Part shown: piece by piece, positions 45,799 to 55,465 of the stretch | How the letters are laid out: the number at the start of each line of letters is the position of its first letter | Numbering within the stretch: the first letter of the stretch is position 1 | NCBI RefSeq assembly: GCF_004353905.1 | Contig: NZ_SMOD01000001.1 | Span: 186,001-250,000, forward strand | Direction: 5' to 3' | Source: Paraburkholderia guartelaensis | GTDB lineage: Bacteria > Pseudomonadota > Gammaproteobacteria > Burkholderiales > Burkholderiaceae | Length of the DNA: 64,000 bases | Program-made: the position numbers and the translations under genes | Notes under the pieces: generated by a model | What the model was told of the DNA's origin: nothing | Databases searched by the model: none | Seen by the model: only the letters and a program-made list of their open reading frames with translations

Positions 45799-46251
45799 AT
45801 GACCGAACGCGCCCAAACTCCCTCTCCCGACCTCGCCGCGGCGCTTGCCGGCGACCTGCGCGCACTGGTCGGGCAGCTGCGCCGCCGTTTCCGCGAGCAG
45901 GCGATCCTCGGCGACTTCACACCTTCACAGATGGCCGTGCTGCAGCGGCTCGAACGCGAGGGGCCGTCCACGGTGTCGAGCCTCGCGCGCGCGGAGGGCA
46001 TGCGTCCGCAGTCGATGGGCACGCTCATCGCGCCGCTCGAGGCGGCGGGCCATATCAGCGGCGCACCGGACCCGAATGACGGACGCCAAACGCTCTGGTC
46101 GCTTACTCAAGCCTTTCGCGAGTGGCTCAAGGAGGGGCGGGCGGCGCGCCAGGACTGGCTCTCGCGCAGGATAGAAGCGCGTCTTTCCGGCGCGGAGCAG
46201 GAGCAGCTCGCCGCCGCGGTCGAACTGCTCAAGCGGCTCGTGGCCGACTAA
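45799..46251 (+). CDS. MarR-family transcriptional regulator
   Basis: A 150-residue winged-helix protein: dimer helices at both ends and DNA-binding part TPSQMAVLQRLEREGPSTVSSLARAEGMRPQSMGTLIAPLEAAGHI followed by the wing DPNDGRQTLWSLT. It is first in an operon with an MFS exporter 14 bp downstream and has a palindromic operator on its own promoter, the usual arrangement of a self-repressing regulator released by the pump's substrate. No Shine-Dalgarno precedes the ATG. Confidence 0.92.
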   Translation: MTERAQTPSPDLAAALAGDLRALVGQLRRRFREQAILGDFTPSQMAVLQRLEREGPSTVSSLARAEGMRPQSMGTLIAPLEAAGHISGAPDPNDGRQTLWSLTQAFREWLKEGRAARQDWLSRRIEARLSGAEQEQLAAAVELLKRLVAD

Positions 46252-46265
46252 GGCGAGGCGGTCAC

Positions 46266-47489
46266 ATGGGCGCTCCAGCATCCGGATTCTTTCGTTCGCT
46301 CAGGACTTACAACTATCGCGTGTGGTCGGCGGGCGCGCTCGTTTCGAACGTCGGCACGTGGATGCAGCGCACGGCGCAAGACTGGCTCGTGCTTACGGGC
46401 CTCACGCATCACAGCGCGGCGGCGGTCGGTATCGTGATGGGCTTGCAGTTCGGCCCGCAAATGCTGTTCATGCCCTGGTCGGGCTTCGCCGCCGACCACT
46501 TCGACCAGCGCAAGCTGCTCATGGTCACGCAGGCGCTGCTCGGCACGCTTGCGATTGCACTCGGTGTGCTCACGGCAACAGGGCTCGTGCAGCTTTGGCA
46601 CGTGTACGTGTTCGCGTTCCTGTTCGGCTGCACGACGGCATTCGATTCGCCGGTGCGGCAAACTTTCGTCTCGGAACTGGTGGGCGACGCCGATCTCTCC
46701 AACGCCGTCGCGCTCAATTCCACCTCGTTCAACGCCGCGCGCATGATCGGCCCGGCCGTGGCGGGAATCGTCATTGCGTCGGTGGGCGTGGGCTGGGCCT
46801 TCCTGCTCAACGGTCTGTCGTTCGTGGCCGTGCTGATCTCGCTCACGCGTCTGCGCGTGGACGAACTGCGTTCGGCAAGACGTACGCAACCCGCGAAGGG
46901 CGGGATTGCTGCGGGGTTCCACTACGTGTGGGCGCGACCGGACCTGCGGGCCATTCTCGTCATGCTGTTCCTGATCGGCACCTTCGGGCTGAACTTTCCG
47001 ATCTTCATCTCGACGATGGCCGTGAACGTCTTTCACGCCGACGCGGGACGCTACGGACTCCTGTCTTCCATGATGGCGGTGGGCACCATGAGCGGCGCCT
47101 TCTTCGGCGCGGGGCGCAGCCATCCGCGTTTCATCTCGCTGCTGTTCGCGGCGGCGGCGTTCGGAGTGGGATGCGTGCTGGCTTCTGTTGCGCCGGGCTA
47201 CTGGTGGTTCGGCGGCGCGCTCGTGATGATCGGCATCGCGGCGCTCACGTTCACCACCGAAACCAACAGCCTCATGCAGCTTTCTACGGAGCCCGGCATG
47301 CGTGGCCGCGTGCTGGCAATCCGCCTCGCCGTGGCGCTGGGCGGCACGCCCATCGGCGCGCCGATCGTGGGTTGGATCGCCGACCACTGGGGGCCGCGCT
47401 GGGCCTTGCTGGTGGGCGCGGCTTCGGGCTTCGCGGCGGCTATCGTCGCGGCCCGCACGCTCGCGCGGCGGGCGCACGAGAAGCCATAG
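46266..47489 (+). CDS. MFS exporter (EntS-like, MFS_3)
   Basis: A 407-residue 12-helix transporter beginning FFRSLRTYNYRVWSAGALVSNVG, with GTWMQRTAQDWLVL and DHFDQRKLLM (motif A) as in EntS-type exporters. The ATG at 46266 has GAGG 7 bp upstream; the frame is open much further upstream only because it overlaps the marR gene. It is presumably induced by the ligand that releases MarR. Substrate unknown. Confidence 0.91.
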   Translation: MGAPASGFFRSLRTYNYRVWSAGALVSNVGTWMQRTAQDWLVLTGLTHHSAAAVGIVMGLQFGPQMLFMPWSGFAADHFDQRKLLMVTQALLGTLAIALGVLTATGLVQLWHVYVFAFLFGCTTAFDSPVRQTFVSELVGDADLSNAVALNSTSFNAARMIGPAVAGIVIASVGVGWAFLLNGLSFVAVLISLTRLRVDELRSARRTQPAKGGIAAGFHYVWARPDLRAILVMLFLIGTFGLNFPIFISTMAVNVFHADAGRYGLLSSMMAVGTMSGAFFGAGRSHPRFISLLFAAAAFGVGCVLASVAPGYWWFGGALVMIGIAALTFTTETNSLMQLSTEPGMRGRVLAIRLAVALGGTPIGAPIVGWIADHWGPRWALLVGAASGFAAAIVAARTLARRAHEKP

Positions 47490-47522
47490 CGCGTAGAACT
47501 ATCACGCGCAATCGCGCCAATA

Positions 47523-48878
47523 TCAGGCGGGCTTCAACTCCACGCGCTTGATGTCCTTCACGATCACGAGATAGCTGATCACCGTAACGATCGCGTTGAT
47601 GCCGACAAAGGCGAGCGCGCCGTTGAACGAGCCGGTTTCCGCCACGAGATAGCCGATCACGATCGGCGTGACGATGCCGGCCACATTGCCGAACATGTTG
47701 AAGATCGAGCCCGAGAGGCCGATCGCTTCGCGCGGCGCGGTATCGGCGATCACGGCCCAGCCGAGCGCGCCCAGACCCTTGCCGAAGAACGCGAGCGACA
47801 TGAGCGCGACCACGATCCAGTCGCTGTTCACGTAGTTGCAGCCGACGATGCACGACGAGAGCACCATGCCGCCGACGATCGGCACCTTGCGCGCCATGGT
47901 GAGCGAGCGGCCCGAGCGGATCAGGGCGTCCGAAGCCACGCCGCCCAGCACACCACCCAGGAAGCCGCAGATAGCAGGCAGCGAGGCAATGAGCCCAGCC
48001 TTCAGGATGGTCATGTGGCGCGCCTGCACGAGGTAGATCGGGAACCACGTGAGGAAGAAGTACGTGAGCACGTTGATGCAGTATTGCGCGAGATAGACGC
48101 CCAGCAGCATGCGGTTGCCGAGCAGCTGGCGGATGACCGCCCAGTTCGCGCCCTTGCGGTCCTTGCGCTCGCCGCGCGCTGCGCGTTGATGCCCGTTCAC
48201 GATGCCGCCGCCCGCCTCGATGTATTCGAGTTCCTGCGGGTTCACGCCCGGATGATCGGCCGGGTTCTTCATGAACCGGATCCACGCGAAGGCGAGCACG
48301 AGGCCGCCCACGCCCATCACGATATAGACGTGATGCCAGCCATACGCATGCGTGAGCCACGCCATGAGCGGCGTGAACACGACGGCCGCGAAATACTGCG
48401 CTGAATTGAAAATGGCCGAGGCCGTGCCGCGCTCTTTCGCCGGAAACCAGCTCGCCACTACTTTCGCGTTGGCGGGGAAGGCGGGTGCTTCGGCCGCGCC
48501 CATCGCGAAGCGCAGTGCGAAGAGGCCCGCAATCGCGGCGCCCGCGCTGCCGAGCAGGCCGATCGAGCTTTGCAGCAGCGTGAAGAGCGACCACAGGAAG
48601 ATGCTGCCCGCGTACACGCGTCGCGCGCCGAAGCGGTCGAGCACCCAGCCCGCGGGAATCTGCGCGAGCACATAGGCCCAGCTGAACGCCGAGAAGATGT
48701 AGCCCATGTGGATGGCGTCGAGACCGAACTCGGTGCGCATGGCCGAGCCCGTGACCGAGAGCGTGGCGCGGTCCGCGTAGTTGAGCGTGGTGATGATGAA
48801 GATCAGCGAGAGAATCAGGTAGCGCACCTTGGTGCGCCTGGCGACATCGGACTGCGTGGCGGTGCGGCTCAACGACAT
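47523..48878 (-). CDS. MFS transporter, anion:cation symporter family (sugar-acid type)
   Basis: A 451-residue transporter with 12 helices and ACS-family features: VRYLILSLIFIITTLNYADRATLS at helix 1, GWVLDRFGARRVY as motif A, and AEAPAFPANAKVVASWFPAKERGTASAIFNS in helix 4-5. These resemble GudP/GarP/ExuT-type carriers for hexuronates, glucarate or galactonate. It stands alone, divergent from a chemoreceptor. A GntR-type operator candidate lies in that intergenic region. Confidence 0.9.
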   Translation of the reverse strand: MSLSRTATQSDVARRTKVRYLILSLIFIITTLNYADRATLSVTGSAMRTEFGLDAIHMGYIFSAFSWAYVLAQIPAGWVLDRFGARRVYAGSIFLWSLFTLLQSSIGLLGSAGAAIAGLFALRFAMGAAEAPAFPANAKVVASWFPAKERGTASAIFNSAQYFAAVVFTPLMAWLTHAYGWHHVYIVMGVGGLVLAFAWIRFMKNPADHPGVNPQELEYIEAGGGIVNGHQRAARGERKDRKGANWAVIRQLLGNRMLLGVYLAQYCINVLTYFFLTWFPIYLVQARHMTILKAGLIASLPAICGFLGGVLGGVASDALIRSGRSLTMARKVPIVGGMVLSSCIVGCNYVNSDWIVVALMSLAFFGKGLGALGWAVIADTAPREAIGLSGSIFNMFGNVAGIVTPIVIGYLVAETGSFNGALAFVGINAIVTVISYLVIVKDIKRVELKPA

Positions 48879-49296
48879 GTGGATCGACCTCTCTCGTGCG
48901 CTAGACGCAGGCCGTTTCGGTCACGATGCGGCCTGAATCTACTGTCTCCAAACGGCGCGCCTCGTGCACGCCGCCTCTACTTACGCAAGAACGCGCCTGA
49001 CTCGCGTCAAGCGCGTTCCGTTTGCGGACCTGATTCACTGCTTGTTCAGCCAGTTGTCAGAATGTTGTTTGACATCATGGCTGGTTGTCTGAGCTAATCG
49101 TACAACGCCCGGGAAGCCGAGGCAACCAGACTGTATGCCTCTTGAGTCGATCTCAGGGTAAACTCGAATTTCAGGATAGTCGCGCGATTATGGGATGATG
49201 CGGCCAAGTTGTTGGACAACATGGCGATTGGCCCCTCAAGACTCCGGCATTTGAGCCGTAAAGAAGAACACCATGGAAACCGGGGATTGAAGCAAC
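48879..49296. other. divergent intergenic region with FadR/GntR-like sites
   Basis: 418 bp between the sugar-acid transporter and the chemoreceptor. Two candidates match the TNGTNNNACNA pattern known for FadR-subfamily GntR regulators: an exact one (TTGTTGGACAA, 49209-49219) and one with a final mismatch (TTGTTTGACAT, 49065-49075). Two direct repeats, CCAGTTGTCAGA (49050-49061) and CTGGTTGTCTGA (49081-49092), start 31 bp apart, three helical turns. No gene was found here, and no GntR/FadR gene exists in the window. Confidence 0.5.
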
Positions 49297-50856
49297 ATGC
49301 GCAACACGACGGTACGAGCCAGCCTCCTTGCAGTGCTGGTGATCTTTGGCGTGATGATCCTGATTGGCGGCTTCGCGGGCGTGTTCTCGCTCAAGGAGTC
49401 GAACGCCAGCGCCCAACGCCTGCATGAAATCGCGCGTCAGACCATTCTGGTCAACGACGCCTACAAGGACACCACGCGCACGCGTTCGGCGCTCGTGCGC
49501 GGCTATAGCGCGCTCAAGGAACGCAACGACACGGCCACGCGCGACTCCGCGCTGAAGAGCGCGGCCCATAGCTTCGAGCTTTCGGCGAGCGAGACGCAGG
49601 CCTTCGCCAACGCGCCGGCGTTCGACGGCATGGACGCGGACCTCAAGCGTCAGTTGCTCGAGTCGGCGGCGCAACTCTCGAACACGCTTACGCGCGCCAC
49701 CGACGCGCTGCGCAACGGCGACACGGCCGCTTACGTTGCGGTCAACGACACCGACATCACCGCCGCGGGCGCAGCCTATTCGGTGAACGTGGAGAAGTTC
49801 CAGAAGCTCGCCAACGCGCTCGCCGAGGCAACGCTCGACGACGGCAACTCGCGCTACACATGGATCGTCACGCTCGTTGGCGTGGGCGTGGCCATCGCGT
49901 TGGCGCTCGTCGTCGTCACGCACTTCGCCTTGCAGCGTATCGTGTCGCGCCCGCTGGCCGACGCCGCGGCGGTGCTCGACCGCATCGCCTCGAACGATCT
50001 CACCGTGCGCGTGCCCGAAGCAGGCCGCAACGAAATCGGCGTGCTGTTCGCGGCCATGCGCCGGATGCAGGCGGGGCTCTCGCACACCGTGGCCGGCGTG
50101 CGCGACAGCTGCGACGCGATTCACACGGCCGCGCGCGAGATCGCAGCGGGCAATCTCGATCTGTCGAGCCGCACGGAAGAACAGTCCGCCTCGCTCGAAG
50201 AAACGGCCGCGAGCATGGAAGAACTCACCTCCACGGTGAAGCAGAACTCCGTGAACGCATCCGAGGCCAGCACGCTCGCCACGGGCGCGGCCGAACTCGC
50301 GCAGCGCGGCGGCGATGTGGTGGGACGCGCCGTGCAGACCATGCAGGACATCAGCGCCAGCTCGCAGAAGATTGCCGAGATCACCAGCATGATCGACAGC
50401 ATCGCGTTCCAGACCAATATTCTTGCGCTCAACGCCGCCGTGGAATCGGCGCGCGCGGGCGAGCAGGGACGCGGCTTCGCCGTGGTCGCGGGCGAAGTGC
50501 GCACGCTCGCGCAGCGCAGCGCGGGCGCCGCGCGCGAGATCAAGGAACTGATTGGCGCTTCGATGGAAGACGTGCGCAACGGCAACGCGCTCGTCGCGCA
50601 GGCAGGCGAGGCGATGAACGAGATCGTCAACTCGGTGCGCAATGTCGCCACGATCATGGCCGAGATCACGACGGCCACCGCCGAGCAGAGCACGGGCATT
50701 CAGCAGGTGGGCATGGCCGTGAGCCAGATGGATCAGGTCACGCAGCAGAACGCCGCGCTCGTCGAGCAGGCGGCCGCCGCTGCGAGCGCGCTGGAGCACC
50801 AGGCGCAATCGATGAAGGAAGCAGTTTCGGTGTTTCGCGTCGGCGCGCTTGCGTGA
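49297..50856 (+). CDS. methyl-accepting chemotaxis protein
   Basis: A 519-residue chemoreceptor: TM1 (about residues 8-30), a four-helix-type periplasmic ligand domain (about 31-188), TM2 (about 189-212), HAMP, and a cytoplasmic signalling hairpin. The tip carries the invariant IAFQTNILALNAAVESARAG and EQGRGFAVVAGEVRTLAQRS. It relays ligand binding to CheW/CheA at the cell pole. No che genes are adjacent. Being divergent from a sugar-acid transporter, it may sense the same substrate (inference). Confidence 0.94.
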   Translation: MRNTTVRASLLAVLVIFGVMILIGGFAGVFSLKESNASAQRLHEIARQTILVNDAYKDTTRTRSALVRGYSALKERNDTATRDSALKSAAHSFELSASETQAFANAPAFDGMDADLKRQLLESAAQLSNTLTRATDALRNGDTAAYVAVNDTDITAAGAAYSVNVEKFQKLANALAEATLDDGNSRYTWIVTLVGVGVAIALALVVVTHFALQRIVSRPLADAAAVLDRIASNDLTVRVPEAGRNEIGVLFAAMRRMQAGLSHTVAGVRDSCDAIHTAAREIAAGNLDLSSRTEEQSASLEETAASMEELTSTVKQNSVNASEASTLATGAAELAQRGGDVVGRAVQTMQDISASSQKIAEITSMIDSIAFQTNILALNAAVESARAGEQGRGFAVVAGEVRTLAQRSAGAAREIKELIGASMEDVRNGNALVAQAGEAMNEIVNSVRNVATIMAEITTATAEQSTGIQQVGMAVSQMDQVTQQNAALVEQAAAAASALEHQAQSMKEAVSVFRVGALA

Positions 50857-50909
50857 GGAAAGCAGCGCGCGAGACCAGTCAATAGAACTAACGAAGCGGA
50901 AAGGACGAC

Positions 50910-52007
50910 ATGAAGAAGAAGGCAATCTTGCGCAGCGTGGTGGGTGCTGTTTTCGGGCTCGCGGCATCGGCGGCCGTGCATGCGGCTAGCTACGTGTATG
51001 TGTCGAACGCCGACAGCCAGGACATTTCGGTGTTTCGCCTCGATGTGCAAAACGGTGCGCTTGCCGCGGTCGAGACCGTGCCGGTGGGCGGCACGGTGAT
51101 GCCGATGGCGTTCTCGCCCGACCATCATCACCTGTATGCAGCGCTGCGCTCGAAGCCGTATCGCGTGGTGAGCTTCGCCGTGAATCCGCTCGACGGCCGT
51201 CTCGCCGAACTCGGCCGCGCGCCGCTCGCGGAGAGCATGGCCTATGTTTCCACCGACGGTACGGGTCGCTATCTGCTTTCCGCTTCGTACGGCGGCAATT
51301 TGCTGGCGGTGAACCACATCGGCGAAAACGGTGTGGTGGGCGACGTGCAGCAAACCGTGAAGACGGGCCCGATGGCGCACATCATTCGCACCTCGCCGGA
51401 TAACCGCTACGCATTTGCCTCGGTGCTCGGCGCCGACGCATGGCTGCGCCTGAAATTCGACGCCTCGACGGGCGCGCTCACCGAAGACGCGAAGCCCGCG
51501 TACTCGCTGCCCAAGAATTCCGGCCCGCGCCACTTCCAGTTTTCGCCGGACCAGCGCTTCGTCTATCTGATCGACGAACTCGACGGCAAGCTGCACGTGC
51601 TCGCCTTTAACGCGGCGAACAACACGGTCAAGCCGATCCAGACGATCTCGATCCTGCCCGCCGGCTTTTCCGGCGACAAGCCGTGGGGTGCCGACGTGCA
51701 CCTCACGCCCGATGGCCGCCACCTGTATATCTCGGAGCGCACGTCGAGCACGCTGGGCGCGTACCGCGTGAACCAGCAAACGGGCAAGCTCACGCGCATC
51801 GGCACGTACGCCACCGAGAAGCAGCCGCGCGGCTTCAATATCGATCCTTCGGGCCAGTATCTGCTTGCCGTGGGCCAGCTCTCGCCCACGCTGAGCGCGT
51901 ACCGCATCGATGCGAAGAGCGGTGCGCTGCATGAGCTTGGCAAGTACCCGGTAGGCAAGGGTGCGAACTGGGTCGAAGTGGTGGATTTCGACGGTTCGAA
52001 CGACTAA
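50910..52007 (+). CDS. exported beta-propeller lactonase (6-phosphogluconolactonase-like)
   Basis: A 365-residue protein with a signal peptide (AVFGLAASAAVHA, cleavage near residue 28) and a seven-bladed propeller of repeating FAVNPLDGRL-, TSPDNRYAFAS-, FSPDQRFVYLI- and TPDGRHLYIS-type blades, as in the YbhE/lactonase family. Export to the periplasm argues against a role in the cytoplasmic pentose pathway and for hydrolysis of an external sugar lactone. It follows the chemoreceptor by 53 bp on the same strand. Confidence 0.9.
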   Translation: MKKKAILRSVVGAVFGLAASAAVHAASYVYVSNADSQDISVFRLDVQNGALAAVETVPVGGTVMPMAFSPDHHHLYAALRSKPYRVVSFAVNPLDGRLAELGRAPLAESMAYVSTDGTGRYLLSASYGGNLLAVNHIGENGVVGDVQQTVKTGPMAHIIRTSPDNRYAFASVLGADAWLRLKFDASTGALTEDAKPAYSLPKNSGPRHFQFSPDQRFVYLIDELDGKLHVLAFNAANNTVKPIQTISILPAGFSGDKPWGADVHLTPDGRHLYISERTSSTLGAYRVNQQTGKLTRIGTYATEKQPRGFNIDPSGQYLLAVGQLSPTLSAYRIDAKSGALHELGKYPVGKGANWVEVVDFDGSND

Positions 52008-52009
52008 GC

Positions 52010-52037
52010 AATAAGGGGCGGCTTCGGTCGCCTTATT
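52010..52037. terminator. hairpin between convergent genes
   Basis: AATAAGGGGCG (52010-52020) pairs with CGCCTTATT (52029-52037), two G bulged, loop of 8. It is AT-rich at the base, so each strand ends in T-rich sequence. It lies between the lactonase stop and the stop of the opposing MFS gene. Confidence 0.55.
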
Positions 52038-53328
52038 CCTGATGGCTCTCTGCCGCGAAGCGCATTGCCTTCACGTTGCGCGGCTCGGCTCGCGCTTCAT
52101 CGAGGCCTTCGATCGAGCGCAGCCGCGCCGGCGCCGACAATACGATGATCGCGAGCTGAAGTGCGAATCCGCACGCGGCGCCCACGAGGCAGCTAGTCAT
52201 GCCAAGGCGCGTGCTCAGGAACGCGCCGAGCAGGGCGCCGAGCGGACGCGCGCCGAACGTCGCCATCATGATGACCGACGAGACGCGCGCGATCAGATCG
52301 CGAGGCGTGACGACCTGGCGCAACGCTGTGGTCGAGATGGTCCAGACGATCGGCCCGAAGCCGAACAGAAAGAAAGCCAGAAACACGGTGGCGCGCGAAT
52401 GCGTGAGGGCCGTGCTCGCCATGAGCAGCGAGGCAAGCGCGGCGCTCGTCGGGCCGAGCAGGATTTGCCGTCCGAACACCAGGCGCTTTGCGATGATCTT
52501 GTAGAGAAACGCGCCGCCCACCATCCCGAAGCCATACACGCCGAGTGCAACGCCTACTGCCGATGGCGCGAACGCGAGCCGGTGTATCGCGTACCAGGCA
52601 AATACGGCGAGCAACAGATACCACGACGTATTGAAGACGAAGGCCGTCGCCACGATCGGCCGCAGATGCGTGCTGCGCGCGATGAACTGCACGCCATCGA
52701 AGAGTTCGCGTGCGAGTGCGCGACGCGAACGCGGACGTGGTGCTTCCGCAGGCAGGCGTGCGAGACACCATGCGCTGGCGAGCGACAGGACGAACGCCGC
52801 GAGAAACGCGAACACGCCCGACGCCCAGCCCGCAAAAATGCCGCCCACGGAAGGCCCCGCCGTGTAGGCGATGCTGCGCGCGATTTCGAGCCGCCGGTTG
52901 GCGGCGAGCAGGTCGCCCGTTTCGACCATGGCCGCAACAAGCGAGGGCGCAGTCACGCTGAACACCACCGTGCCGGTTGCGATGGCGAAGCCCAGCGAGC
53001 CGAGCGTATAGAGCGAAAGCACGCGCGCATGGAACAACGCGAACAGCACGAAGAGCGCGGCGGCGCGCAGCAGTTCGGTTGCGATCATGAGCGGCTTGCG
53101 CCGGCTGCGATCGGCAATGAGGCCAGCGGGCAGCGAGAGCAGCAGGAACGGCAGGGTGTTGATGGCCTGGAGCGAGGCGCTTTGCTGGGCCGTAGCGCCC
53201 AATGCCACCACGGCGACGATCGGGATGACCGCAATGGCCATCTGCTCGCTGAATTGCGCCGCGAGACTCGCGTGCGAAAGATTGACGACGACACGCTGTG
53301 GCGTCGAGCTACCGGTTGTGATGCCCAT
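52033..53328 (-). CDS. MFS transporter (MFS_3/EntS-like)
   Basis: A 431-residue transporter with about 12 helices: SHASLAAQFSEQMAIAVIPI at helix 1, LPAGLIADRSRRKPLM as motif A, and ANRRLEIARSIAYTAGPSVGG in helix 5. These are features of the EntS/MacAB-like exporter subgroup. It is transcribed after a DeoR regulator and another MFS gene on the same strand, but a 134-bp gap suggests its own promoter. Substrate unknown. Confidence 0.9.
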   Translation of the reverse strand: MGITTGSSTPQRVVVNLSHASLAAQFSEQMAIAVIPIVAVVALGATAQQSASLQAINTLPFLLLSLPAGLIADRSRRKPLMIATELLRAAALFVLFALFHARVLSLYTLGSLGFAIATGTVVFSVTAPSLVAAMVETGDLLAANRRLEIARSIAYTAGPSVGGIFAGWASGVFAFLAAFVLSLASAWCLARLPAEAPRPRSRRALARELFDGVQFIARSTHLRPIVATAFVFNTSWYLLLAVFAWYAIHRLAFAPSAVGVALGVYGFGMVGGAFLYKIIAKRLVFGRQILLGPTSAALASLLMASTALTHSRATVFLAFFLFGFGPIVWTISTTALRQVVTPRDLIARVSSVIMMATFGARPLGALLGAFLSTRLGMTSCLVGAACGFALQLAIIVLSAPARLRSIEGLDEARAEPRNVKAMRFAAESHQE

Positions 53329-53462
53329 TGTCGATGTCCCGAAGATCGCTCCGGCGTGAGCCGGATGCGGTGGTTTGAGCTTCGGGATCGAGTCTACGCA
53401 GGGCGCCTGGGTGGAGATATCCGGATCTTGTGGTGATATTCGATGCGCCGGGCGAACGCAGG

Positions 53463-54677
53463 TCAGTCCGCTTCGATACGATCGGCGTCGCGCGAATCTT
53501 TGTGCACCGGCGCATGCGTTGCCGAGTCGCCGCGCGACGCGTCGACATCGCGCACCGCACGACTACCCGCAAAGCACACCGCGAGCGTCGCGAGCACCAG
53601 CACGCCGAGCGCGAGCTGCAGCCCGACCACCCCCGCGCCGAAGCCGATGATCGGCGGGCCCACGAGAAAGCCCGCGTAACCTGCTGTGGCTGCCATCGAC
53701 ACGCCGGTCACGGGTGGATCGGTCGTACGCCCGGCCGCACTGAAAATCACCGGCACCACATTGGCGAGCCCAATGCCGACGCAGATGAACCCCACCACCG
53801 CTGTAGCGAGCGCTGGCGCAGCGAGTACGGCGGCGAGGCCCGCGGCCGAAAGTAGACCGCCCAGCGCGACCACGCGCACCGCGCCCAGCCGCCGTACGAA
53901 CGCGTCGCCCACCACGCGGCACGCCGCCATGGCGAACGCGAATGACGTATAGCCGATGCCCGCGCTATCCGCATGAGCGGGCAAGGCGGTGCGCAAGTAC
54001 ACGGCGCTCCAGTCGGCAATGGCGCCCTCGGTCATCATGCACAGGAACGCGAGCGCGGCGAGCTTCACGACCCCCGCCTGCGGCAGCGCGAAGCCGCCGC
54101 CCGACGCAGCCTCCGGGCGCGTGCCCACGTCGCGCAGCGAGAACAGCGCCGCGCCGACGATCAGTACGGCAATGGGAATGGCGGGCAGCGCGAGACCGCT
54201 CAGCACACCGAATCCTGCTTTCTGCAGCACCGTGCCAACCGCTGCACCCGCCAGACCGCCCGCGCTCCAGGCCGCGTGGAACGACGACATGATCGGCGCG
54301 TGCCACACTTTTTCGATCGCGCTGGCATGGCCGTTCATGGAAACGTCGAGCGCGCCGTTGAGCGCGCCGAGCAGCAGCAACGCGGCACAAAGCAGCGGCG
54401 CGTTGGGCGCGAGCGCAGGCAAAGGAAACGCGGCGACGAATAGCACGCCGAGCAGGGCGGTCGCGCGCCCGCTGCCGACCTTCGGCGCGAGACGTCCCGC
54501 AAGCGGCATGGCGACGATGGCGCCGAGCGCAAAGGCAAAGAGCGCGACGCCGAGCAGGGAGTCGCCAAGGAGCAGCTTGTCCTTCACGCGCGGCACCTCG
54601 ACGGCCCACGCGCCAATGCCGAAGCCGTTCGCCAGAAACACCGCCGTGGTGGCGTAGCGTTCGCGCAGGGGCCTCAT
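53463..54677 (-). CDS. MFS transporter (YbjJ-like)
   Basis: A 404-residue 12-helix MFS protein starting MRPLRERYATTAVFLANGFG, with WAVEVPRVKDKL and the motif LPLAGRLAPKVGSGRAT-like segment after helix 2. NGALDVSMNGHASAIEK is the family's well-conserved helix-5 element. It is coupled to the upstream DeoR gene by an ATGA overlap (54674-54677), so the regulator and transporter form one unit. A longer reading of the frame exists only because it runs through the DeoR gene. Confidence 0.9.
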   Translation of the reverse strand: MRPLRERYATTAVFLANGFGIGAWAVEVPRVKDKLLLGDSLLGVALFAFALGAIVAMPLAGRLAPKVGSGRATALLGVLFVAAFPLPALAPNAPLLCAALLLLGALNGALDVSMNGHASAIEKVWHAPIMSSFHAAWSAGGLAGAAVGTVLQKAGFGVLSGLALPAIPIAVLIVGAALFSLRDVGTRPEAASGGGFALPQAGVVKLAALAFLCMMTEGAIADWSAVYLRTALPAHADSAGIGYTSFAFAMAACRVVGDAFVRRLGAVRVVALGGLLSAAGLAAVLAAPALATAVVGFICVGIGLANVVPVIFSAAGRTTDPPVTGVSMAATAGYAGFLVGPPIIGFGAGVVGLQLALGVLVLATLAVCFAGSRAVRDVDASRGDSATHAPVHKDSRDADRIEAD

Positions 54678-55465
54678 CGCGCCACCGTCACGTCGCCGCA
54701 TGCGGCTTTCAGTTGCTTCAGATGGAGTTTCGGCACGTCGGTATCGACGACCAGATAGTCGAGCGAAGCGCACGGCGCGATGACGTAGGGCGCGGATGTC
54801 ATGAGCTTTTCCGTGGTGACTGCGGCGGCGATCTGGCCGCTTGCTGCGACCATCGCGCGCTTCATTTCGGCATCCTCTGCATCGAAGGCCGCGATGCCTT
54901 CGGAAGGATCGAGTGCGCAGGCGCCGAGAAAGCAGAGATCGGCCTTGATCTGCTGAATCTGCACGAGCGCTGTCGCGCCGAGTGCGCCCGCGGCCTGTGC
55001 GCTCACACGCCCGCCGATCAGGATGACTTCGATACCTGGGCGCTCGAGGAGGCGCACACAGGCTTGGGGCGAAGTGGTGACGACCGTGAGGCCAGCGTTC
55101 TCGGGGAGTGCGGCCGCGATCTCGACATTCGTGGAACCCGCGTCGAGCAGAATCACCTGGTTGGGCTTGACGAGCGCGGCGGCGGCGCGCGCAAGACGCG
55201 CCTTGGCCGGCAGGTGCTCGCGCATGCGCACGGACGCGGGCTTGTTGGCGGGTGAGGTGAGCAGCGCTCCGCCATACACGCGCTTGCAGTGGCCCGCCTC
55301 GGCCAGGTCGCGCAAATGGCGCCGGATCGTGTGCTCCGAGGTGTCGAGCTGCGCGGCGAGTTCGGCGGCCAGCACACGGCCCTCGGCGCGCAGCTTTTCG
55401 AGGATCAGGCGCTCGCGCTCGTCGGGGAGCAGGCCTTCGCTGGCCTCCTGGCGTGTTCGTTGCAT
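54674..55465 (-). CDS. DeoR/GlpR-family transcriptional regulator
   Basis: A 263-residue regulator. N-terminal DeoR helix-turn-helix: ERLILEKLRAEGRVLAAELA, TSEHTIRRHLRDLAEAGHCKRVYGGAL. C-terminal sugar-phosphate-sensing domain: LLDAGSTNVEIAAALP, ILIGGRVS and CFLGACALDPSEGI. The ATG at 55465 begins the domain; the open frame upstream adds nothing recognisable. Such proteins repress sugar-related genes until a phosphorylated sugar binds, so the coupled MFS gene is its likely target. Confidence 0.92.
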   Translation of the reverse strand: MQRTRQEASEGLLPDERERLILEKLRAEGRVLAAELAAQLDTSEHTIRRHLRDLAEAGHCKRVYGGALLTSPANKPASVRMREHLPAKARLARAAAALVKPNQVILLDAGSTNVEIAAALPENAGLTVVTTSPQACVRLLERPGIEVILIGGRVSAQAAGALGATALVQIQQIKADLCFLGACALDPSEGIAAFDAEDAEMKRAMVAASGQIAAAVTTEKLMTSAPYVIAPCASLDYLVVDTDVPKLHLKQLKAACGDVTVAR

